Part shown: positions 56,275-64,000 of the stretch, piece after piece
How the letters are laid out: each line of letters starts with the position of its first letter
Position numbering within the stretch: the first letter of the stretch is position 1
Source of the DNA: Piscicola geometra
Taxonomy: Eukaryota > Annelida > Clitellata > Hirudinida > Piscicolidae
Reading direction: 5' to 3'
Assembly (NCBI GenBank): GCA_943735955.1
Contig: OX030960.1
Coordinates: 8,652,788 to 8,716,787, forward strand
Length of the DNA: 64,000 nt
Program-made: the position numbers and the translations under genes
Notes under the pieces: generated by a model
The model's input: the letters and a program-made list of their open reading frames with translations, nothing else
Database searches by the model: none
What the model was told of the DNA's origin: nothing

Positions 56275-57242
56275 CTTTCCTCGACGAATGCTCTGAAATA
56301 CCGTTTTAGTAAAAATTTGAAGTGACTTCTAGAATAAATGTGGTCTGTTAAGGTTCAATTGCTTCTTCAGATTAACGATTCATTGCTACAGACTTTTCAT
56401 GGAGTGCCCGAAAAGGTTAATTTTTGGAATCTCTCGAAATACTGGAGAATATTTTCTACCTATATATTTCAAGTATCATCAAAGCGTTTATTTTTTTCAA
56501 TTTTAAACAATCTCTCATAAATACAAACAGTTGCGTTTATAATTATTTCTCCATGAAAAAACTTTTGACATCTCAAGATATCCTGACGCTCTTCCCTAGC
56601 CAAGCAAACTACGACTCCCTTTATATGAGTAAGAGCATGTCGTTTAGACTCCATTTCAATTATACCACCAATTGCATGAATTATTCTCAATCTTGGTAAA
56701 ATTATTTGAAAGTTTTTTATTTTAATTTTGCTTAATATTTTTACAATTCATTACTTTTTCGTTATGGTATTCCTAAACATGCATTAATAAATTTACTTAA
56801 TACTATATATAATAATAATAACAATAATATCAATTAATACATATAAACAACAGTAAAATCAATAATTTCCCCAATAGCAAGAACAAGAAACCTTTCAAAG
56901 AATCGATCACAAATATTCGATTAACTGAATGCTGGAATATTAATTTAATCAATTTTAAAAACATTTTTCTAAATTTAAGAACCTATTAATTCACAAATAC
57001 CAATATTTTCCAATAAAAGAATCCCAAAACAAACGCCTTCACTCTAATTTAAACCGATGGAAAGTCATTCTGAATTTGGTCACTAGCATTGATTGCTTTT
57101 CAAATGATTTTTCGTTTTGGCAAGGTTTTTTTTGGTGAGTTTTTTGGCAATAAATACTTTTTCCATTTGTTTTTGAAATTAATACACGTTTAAACACTAA
57201 AAAATAAAATAGTTATATAGTTTTTGAAAATTTCACAATTTA
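56275..57242. other. intergenic, AT-rich, no gene seen
   Basis: Region upstream of the nicotinic receptor gene (minus). It should include its promoter. The small open frames at 56338-56699 look like chance. Confidence 0.45.
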
Positions 57243-57475
57243 TTATATTAGAAACTGAAGCAAACGATGAATTGGGGGAGGAGGGGTCATCAAAACATTA
57301 GGGTTGGTCAGACCAACTTGGTCTATGGAGTGTTTGGAAGGAAAGCTTTGGGATTGGTAGTGGATGTTGCTGTCGATGTTTGAGCCTTTTCTTTCTTGAC
57401 ATTCATATATGATAAAAACCTCGTCCAGCCATTCCTTGCGAGTTTGGGAAGATTCCAAAGATGCAAATGTTTTCC
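57243..57475 (-). CDS. orphan terminal exon resembling the end of a PH domain
   Basis: An acceptor (TATCCGCAG at 57476-57484) precedes an open frame of 77 codons ending in TAA at 57243. The start, KTFASLESSQTRKEWLDEVF, looks like the last strand and C-terminal helix of a PH domain, with its Trp. The rest is polar and Pro-containing (TPPPPIHRL). No upstream exon is found on the minus strand: the next sequence upstream is the plus-strand esterase gene. It may be the last exon of a gene that spans that gene, or a stranded pseudo-exon. Confidence 0.35.
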
Positions 57476-57751
57476 CTGCGGATATTTGTTTTAAAATGTT
57501 TAAAGAAAATACAAATAACAAAAATAAAAATAAATAATACTTAGTAAATTATTGATCTCTTTAAAACTTTTATTTTTAGATTTACACCTGGTGTACAATT
57601 TTATGTTTTTAAAGGTCCAAAAGTCTTTAAAAATATGTTTTTCGGCTCAAAATTAGTTTATGCAATATTTTGAAACTAAATTCCGTTTTAGCATTCCACT
57701 TGCATTTAAATAATTTTAAATGACACTTGTAGTTTAAAATAACAAATAAAA

Positions 57752-60271
57752 ATGATTTTTGAAGGAATTTTAAGTTTTCAAACTTTACTTGTAACTCTTG
57801 CCTTAATTTTTCTTCTATATTATTGGCTTCTGAAAAAAACTGAATATCAAAACGTAGATAAAGACACTGTTGGTTACCTGCCCGAAGAACTTCATTATAC
57901 AAGCAAAAAATTTCGACGTAGTTCATTGAGTTATGAACTTGAAAAAAGTGCACTGTTTCACAGAAGCTACTCTGAGATACGCAGAGGGGCTGACACTTAC
58001 AGCAGCATTAATAACCTTTTGTCTAAATCATATAAAAAGTTGCCCAAAGAAATGATTTTTCTTATAGATAACGTGAAGGTGTTTGGTCATTTTGAAGAAA
58101 GCATACTTTTAAATTTGTTTCCTCATCTGGAAACTAAAACTTTATTATCTGGTGAACATCTTTATGACAACTGTGATCCCAACAAGAATATAACAGTCAT
58201 TCAATCTGGAAAGATAGAAGTATTTGTCATCATTGACAAAGATCATTTGTACAGCATTAAAGTGGCCAAACAGGTAGTTATGTTCATGCTTATCATGGCA
58301 AAGATAATCTAAGCTAACTATCTATTTAAATACAAATTGTTCCCCAGGGAGATGCAATATACAGCCTACTGAACATTCTGGAGCAGTTTGGCAATACTTC
58401 AGGCAAGGAGCACAACTACTACCTGTCAATCGTGGCGGTGGAAGACACAGTGCTCTTGAGCATTCCAATCAGCAGTCTCAAGACGGTCCTCGACAAGCAA
58501 CCAGACGCCCTGGTTAACGTCGTCAAGATCATCGGCTTGCGTCTCCAGAAAGTGACCCTCTTCACCCTCAAGACGTACTTTGGCATGCTGAGTGAGTCGT
58601 TGATCGAGAACCAGACCTTGGTCAGGCCTTCCAAGCACTGCAGTGGTGACATTGACGCCTACAAGATCTGCTATGTCGAGAGTTGGGACTCTGAGGTGCT
58701 GGGTAAGGAAGTGTTGTGCCAAAAGTGTCTGTGTCGTCTGAAATTGCTTCCCTGCAGTGGCAGCAGGCTGTGCAGGACCTGCTTCATGCGCAATTCTGTG
58801 ACGATCCTCAGGAGACTGCTGAACCTGGACGAGAAGGTGGTTTGGAGGCATGCAGTCAGGCAGGTGGACATGCAGGCAGGGGAGGTGTTGGCGACGCAAG
58901 GACAACCGCTCGAGCACCTCTACTTCCTGGTGGACGGCGTCATCGAGATGAGCGAAAAGAGCGCCTCAAAGCACTCCGACAGCCTCGTCGACCACTGCCA
59001 GCCAGGCTGCATGCTGGGCTCCTTATCCATCCTGACGGGCGAAGCATCCCTCTTCACGTACACCCTCCACACCGACTGCACCCTCCTCGCCATCTCAAGG
59101 AGCCATCTTTTCGAGTGCATCAGCCACCACGCTGACGTCATCGTACGACTGGGCATGCTCATCCTCAACGACCTGAAACTCTTTGTGCGGCAGGTGGACT
59201 TCGGTCTGGACTGGAGTCACCTGGAGGCGACTGAAGGCCTCTACAAGCAGGGAGACGTCTCGGACAGCGCCTTTGTGCTCCTCACTGGTCGTCTGCAATC
59301 TTCAGTCCTGCACTCGTCCACCAAATCAATGCTGACGGGCGAGTATGGCAGGGGTGACATCGTGGGCCTGCCTGAGACGCTGATGCAGGTGAGCAGGGGC
59401 AGCAGTGTGGTGGCGGTCAGGGACTCAGAACTGGCGCGTCTTTCGGGCGGTCTCATCTCCTTCATCAAACTCTGCTACCCAGAGTCGATCACCACTCTGG
59501 TGCAGTTGCTCGGGCAGAAGATCTTGAAGTCACTGCCCGGCAAGACGAATATTTTCTCGATGATTTCAACATATCAGCCCAATGCCAAGGACAAACACCT
59601 GAGTAAGATCTCCACCATCGGCGTTCTTTCCATCTCCAACTACATCCAGCTTTCCAGCTTCACCAAACTCCTGGGAATTGCTCTCAAGCAACATGGTGAT
59701 TCGTTTCGTATGAGTTTAATGCCATTACCCAACCATCATCATCATCATCATTATCACCATCTCCATTTAACCACAACCAACATTATACTATCACCACGAA
59801 CATGACAACCACCACGACCACAACCACATCCACAACAACAACCACCACTATAAGACTTATCGCCACAACTACCACCACGACCACAACCACCGCCACACAG
59901 ACTCCTGCCTGCTTCTGAACAGCGACAAGGCTCTCAAGATGCTCAACCTCGCCTCCTTCGAGTCGACCTCCAACTTCTTCCTCACCTCCTGGCTCGGTCA
60001 GCAGGAAGATCACCATGACATCGTCATCTATCAGGTGGGTAGGTAATGGCAAAAACTTGGTTGTAAACGCTTGTGGTTTCAAACCGAAGGTCGTCGTTTC
60101 GAATCCTACCTACCCATCTAGTCAATATGCGCGAATGACAATTTTAAGAATTTGCTTTAGGGATCTAGAACAATTTTCTATGTTGAACGTAAATTTAATA
60201 TTTCCCTTCATTATATTTATTCCTATTGATATTATTATTATTAACTTCATTGTTATTATTATTATTGCAAT

Positions 60272-60316
<45 letters not shown>

Positions 60317-61691
60317 GATCACCAGTCGGACTACCAGATGACGCTGTGGACGAAGAAGTGCATCAGCCAGGCCGACTGCGTGCTCATCCTGGCGGCAGCA
60401 GACGACAAGTGCTCGGTCAAGAAGCTTGAGACGCAGCTGACCAAGGTGCCTTCCCGTGCTAGAAAGTACTTGGTACTGCTGCACGACCTCAAGGCAAAGA
60501 GGTTCCCAGGGATTTTGTTTGCTTTTTGTTTTCATAAACTGGAAAGTTTGTTTTATAATATTTATTTGATAATAACAGTGGTATAAAACCGAAATTATTT
60601 GGATGTATGCCATTTCAACGTTGTTTTTACGCGCGATGTAATTGAGGGACTCCACTCCCAAACGCTACAGGCCTCGCAACACGGTGGAGTGGTTGCGGTT
60701 GCGGCCATGGTGTGTCGGCCACTTCCACGTGCGCTGCCATCAAAGCACCCTGTCGCAGTTCCACACCTGCTGCAACCAGGAGCCGACCGCCGATCTGCAC
60801 CGGCTGGTCAGGATTCTGACCAACAAGGCGGTGGGGCTGGTGCTGGGAGGGGGGGCTGCTCGCGGGTGTGCCCACGTGGGCGTTATCAAGGCGATGCTCG
60901 AGGCGGGCATTCCGATCGATTTGGTGGGTGGAACGTCTATTGGTTCAATGGTCTCGGCTCTGTGGGCCCTCAACACCGACTACGACACCTTCTACACCGC
61001 GGTCGAACGCCTGTGCAAGGTGCGTCTGAGCAACCTGATGATAATCTTCCGGGACCTGACCTTCCCTCTCACCTCCTTCTTCACCGGCACCAACTTCAAC
61101 CGCGTGATCAAGGAGGCGGTCGGTGAGTCGATCAGTATCGAAGATCTTTGGTTGCCCTACTTCTGCCTCTCCACCGACGTCACCATGGCAACGCAACGAG
61201 TGCACATGTTTGGTTCTCTCTGGCGCTACGTCAGAGCGAGCATGTCGTTGGCGGGCTACATGCCACCGCTGTGCGACCCCATCGACGGCCACCTGCTCCT
61301 CGACGGCTGCTACACGAACAACCTGCCTGCTGACGTGATGCATAGCCAGATGATCGGAACGAAGGCGATCTTCGCCGTCGACGTTGGCCGCTCTGCCTTC
61401 GAGGAGTTCAGCAACTACGGAGACCACTTGAGCGGCTGGTGGGTGCTCTTCTCCCGCCTCTTCCCGTGGCTCAGCGCCGTCAAAGTACCCAATATCATCG
61501 AGGTTCAGTCGAGGGTGGGCTATGTGCTGGGGGAAAGGCAGTTGCAGGAGGTGAAGAATGGCACCTACTGCAACTACCTGCGGCCTCCAATCGATCACGT
61601 GGGTTCTCTCCAGTTCGCAAAGTTCGACGAGATATACGATATTGGTTATGAATATGCAAAGGAATATTTCGCTAATTACTGCCACGAATAA
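57752..61691 (+). CDS. neuropathy target esterase / patatin-like phospholipase (PNPLA6/7, Swiss cheese family)
   Basis: ER-membrane (lyso)phospholipase acting on phosphatidylcholine and lysophosphatidylcholine. Exons: 57752-58273, 58348-59695, 59901-60034, 60326-60501, 60647-61691; 3225 bases, 1074 residues, phases consistent. An in-frame TAA sits 12 bases before the ATG. Residues about 8-27 form one membrane helix (LLVTLALIFLLYYWLL). Cyclic-nucleotide-binding-like domains fill about 110-640. The patatin domain starts near 770: glycine-rich oxyanion loop GGGAARGCAHVG, nucleophile Ser824 in GTSIGS, and catalytic Asp946 in DGCYTNNLPAD, where the family usually has DGG or DGA. Downstream RPPIDHV and DIYDIGYEYAK are conserved. 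It is shorter than vertebrate PNPLA6 (about 1300 or more), mainly before and between the nucleotide-binding domains. The protein ends soon after the patatin domain. Confidence 0.93.
59696..59900. repeat. (CAT)n and (ACC)n tracts in esterase intron 2
   Basis: CATCATCAT at 59733-59750 and CACAACCACCAC-type repeat at 59765-59895 lead up to the acceptor of exon 59901-60034. Confidence 0.8.
60033..60120 (+). ncRNA. tRNA-like sequence (probably tRNA-derived SINE relic or pseudogene)
   Basis: An 8-bp acceptor-like stem, GGGTAGGT with ACCTACCC, encloses a region with a TTTCAAA loop (TCA at anticodon positions) and GTTTCGAATCC resembling the box B/T-loop consensus. The D-arm is poor and the anticodon stem imperfect, so a functional tRNA is unlikely. 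It begins at the donor of esterase exon 3 and lies in its intron. Confidence 0.4.
60264..60320. repeat. (ATC)n microsatellite before esterase exon 4
   Basis: CATCAT repeat of about 50 bp ending in ATGATCACCAG, the acceptor of exon 60326-60501. Confidence 0.85.
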
Positions 61692-62425
61692 TTTCGCCAA
61701 TTACTGCTCTCAATTATATTTTTGTATCATGACTCTAGCTGGAGATTTTCAGTTGCCTTCGAAACCTTTGCATCAAATGACGGTACTTATTTATTTATTT
61801 CGTTTCACTTGCCTGTGACTAATTCCTCTCTAGTCACCATGTAATTACCAACTATCGGCTTGAAACACTGGAATTCTTTCGTTTTCTCGAAGCTCATGAT
61901 TATTTCAAATGACTTTGTAACATTCAGTAAAAGCTATAAAATTATGTCATTCATTTCAAAGTAATCAAACATTGTTTTGAGAATAGTTTTTACAATAATT
62001 GTTTGCTTCTGTTGAAGCATCTTATCATTAAATTTTAATGATTAAAAACATTTAGAAAGTATATTTTCACTACATATTAATTTAAAAATTATTTTTTTAA
62101 CAAACAAATGCAATAAACAAACTCAGAGAAAAATCTAAAGTTAAAAATGTTTTCTTCTACTATCGATTGGAATAATTTATGGTTGATTAGTAGCACCCAA
62201 TATCTGTTGCTCCATAATAAATGTGAAATGCTCTAAAATTTGTATTTCTCTGATAACGTTAATTCTTTCCAAATCACAAAATGTTCACTAATCAACCGTT
62301 AACTAGTAAGTTACATGGCAGATCAACATAAAACGATTTCATAATTACTTTACCTAGCGCACCACCCAAATTACAAGATTCTCCACAATAAGCACGCCTA
62401 AATCTCTTCTTTTCAAACCACAAGA
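61692..62425. other. 3' flank of esterase gene, AT-rich
   Basis: Downstream of the TAA at 61689-61691. AATAAA-type signals are present (for example near 62111). No exon. Confidence 0.5.
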
Positions 62426-62428
62426 AGG

Positions 62429-62690
62429 AAACAAGGCTGTGAAGGATGGACCTCCTCTGCCTCGGAACATGCCCCTCAAGTTTCCATCCATGAACTCCAC
62501 CAGAGGCAGCACCACTGCCACCACGACTGCTGTCTCAGCGCCTGTGCAACTAGCCAACAACGAGGGCATTCTCGAACGAATGAACCACCCCACCCAGATG
62601 TTGTTGTGTAGTATTGCTTTTTGTATTTGCAGTTTGTATTTATTCTTCAATGTTTTTGTATCTTTTTTTGACTTATTCAAGTTATTTTAA
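62429..62690 (+). CDS. possible exon of an unidentified gene
   Basis: GC-rich island in AT-rich DNA after a plausible acceptor (TCAAACCACAAG). The open frame reads DGPPLPRNMPLKFPSMNSTR, then a Ser/Thr-rich stretch and APVQLANNEGILERMNHPTQ before degenerating. Composition is that of coding sequence, but no family is recognised, no partner exon is visible, and the strand is not certain. Confidence 0.3.
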
Positions 62691-62944
62691 GATAAAAGAG
62701 TTGATCAAAAAAGACAATTGAAAGTTAAGGAACAAATTTAATCCATTTACACAAAATGATCTACTTAGTAGTGAAATTTGTATATAAATTTTATTTGTTT
62801 CTCTTAAAATAGTCATTTTTAATTAAATTTTTCCCCAAAATTTAATAATAAGCAAACGTGAGTTCATAAGGAGAGTAAAAAGTAACTAAAATAAAAATTG
62901 AGGTTAAAAATGTAAAGACATTTATAAGTGAATTTTTCATTTAA

Positions 62945-64000
62945 ACATGCAAGACGGTAGGTACAGTGAAAATCACTGTACCTAAAATTTTACCTGATTT
63001 TAAATTAGGTACAGTGAAGGTATGGCTTTTCAATTCGCTCAGGTTCAATTCCCGGTCATGAGTTTTTCAATACATTTTTGTTTGTTTGTTTATTAAATTC
63101 ATTTTTTTGAGAAATATTTTTTAAATATTGAAAATATTTTTTCATTTATATTTTAAGCATTGAAATATGTTATTTATTCATTTAAATAATTAAATACTTT
63201 TCATACTTTAAATTTTTTTAAAATTTTATCTTTAAAGCATAGAAATAAATTCTAATTATAAATAAAAATAATTTATTTAAATAATTCAAACATTAAATAA
63301 TTATCACTGTACGTAAGAAAAATTGAGAAAGTTGCTTGAATGTTCACTGTACCTACCGTCTTGCCGCCTATTTCGGTAGGTACAGTGAACATTCAGGTAA
63401 AAGGTCTTCCATATAAAAGGTCTTCCGGATAAAAGGTCTTCTGGATAAAAAGTCTTCCGGATAAAAAGTCATCATCATCGCACACACACACAAACACACA
63501 CATGCACGCACGCACACACACACAAACACACACATTATGATGACGATGATGATGATAACTGGTGGTGGTGGTGATGATGATTGTGGTGGGGATGATGATG
63601 ATGACTTTTATCCGGAAGACTTTTTATCCGGAAGACCTTTTATCCGTTTACCGGAATGTTTACTGTACCTACCGAAATAGGCGGCAAGACGGTAGGTACA
63701 GTGAACATTCACGCAACTTTAAACGCCTTTTTCGGTAGGTACAGTGAAATAAGAAATATTTTTAAAAAGTATGAAAAGTGTTTAATCATATAAACAAGAA
63801 ATATTTTTTTAAAGTATGAAAAGTGTTTAATCATATAAATAAATTAATTAAAAAACGAGTTAAATTTTTTAAAACATGAATTAAATCGTTTAATTTGTTT
63901 AATTATATAAATAAATAAATAAATAATTTTAAAAACGAGTTTAATTTTTTTTTAAACATGAATTAAATCCCTTAAAAAATATTTAAATGTAATAAATATT
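62945..64000. mobile_element. large fold-back (palindromic) repeat element, running off the right edge
   Basis: GGTAGGTACAGTGAA or its complement occurs at least seven times (near 62956, 63006, 63343, 63376, 63664, 63693 and 63734). The block at about 63340-63480 is the reverse complement of about 63600-63715. Each arm holds several copies of a 16- to 17-bp unit GTCTTCCGGATAAAA(A/G). The loop is a (CA)n and (GAT)n segment. Outside these arms, ATTAAATACTTTTCATACTT near 63190 is the complement of sequence near 63770 and 63820, so the palindrome is larger. No transposase frame is seen, so it is a non-autonomous fold-back type element or similar. Confidence 0.7.

Noticed and set aside
60945..61700. 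Minus-strand open frame of 251 codons opposite the esterase
   Set aside because: Shadow of the patatin-domain exon; the plus strand has the catalytic motifs.

Overview
The window is nuclear DNA of an animal. Coding sequence is cut into many short exons by AT-rich introns with GT-AG (occasionally GC-AG) boundaries. The proteins recovered are metazoan: an R7-family RGS protein, a Shab/Kv2-like potassium channel, the ribosome-biogenesis factor WDR3/UTP12, a DEPDC1-like protein, a nicotinic acetylcholine receptor subunit and neuropathy target esterase (PNPLA6/7). The extreme density of microsatellites and minisatellites, the short intergenic gaps and the invertebrate-type receptor suggest a spiralian/lophotrochozoan (annelid- or mollusc-like) genome. 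That placement is inference; no species marker is visible. There is no bacterial operon, CRISPR array or plasmid feature.

Layout, left to right. (1) 1-4516, minus: the 5' part of an unrecognised membrane-anchored SH3 gene that runs off the left edge. (2) 6237-21314, minus: an R7 RGS gene (DEP, GGL and RGS domains) in 14 recovered exons, with the first exon(s) not found. (3) 24884-31716, plus: a Kv2-like channel in 8 exons. (4) 32790-41376, minus: a complete 24-exon WDR3 of 921 residues, convergent with the channel gene. (5) 42055-50936, minus: a DEPDC1-like gene of 1475 codon-predicted residues, greatly enlarged by in-frame repeats. (6) 51233-56274, minus: a nicotinic receptor subunit in 7 exons (768 residues). 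(7) 57243-57475, minus: an orphan exon resembling the end of a PH domain. (8) 57752-61691, plus: a 5-exon neuropathy target esterase of 1074 residues. (9) 62.4-62.7 kb: a possible exon of another gene. (10) From about 62.95 kb to the right edge: a large fold-back repeat.

All exon chains were built by hand. I translated the sequence, matched it to remembered family motifs and required consistent intron phase at every junction. For WDR3, DEPDC1-like, the receptor, the channel and the esterase the summed exon lengths are exact multiples of three. That is a strong internal check, but no alignment or transcript was available.

The most unusual properties are: microsatellites that form or touch splice sites; three GC-donor introns; in-frame repeat expansion of the DEPDC1-like protein; a one-residue insertion in the zinc site of the channel T1 domain; a receptor subunit with vicinal cysteines but a lost loop-D tryptophan and charged residues in M2; a palindromic repeat at the right edge; and an array of seven CACGTG sites at 36-bp spacing. 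Neuronal signalling genes (RGS, Kv2, nicotinic receptor, esterase) sit beside two growth/housekeeping genes (WDR3, DEPDC1-like). I see no evidence that they act in one pathway.
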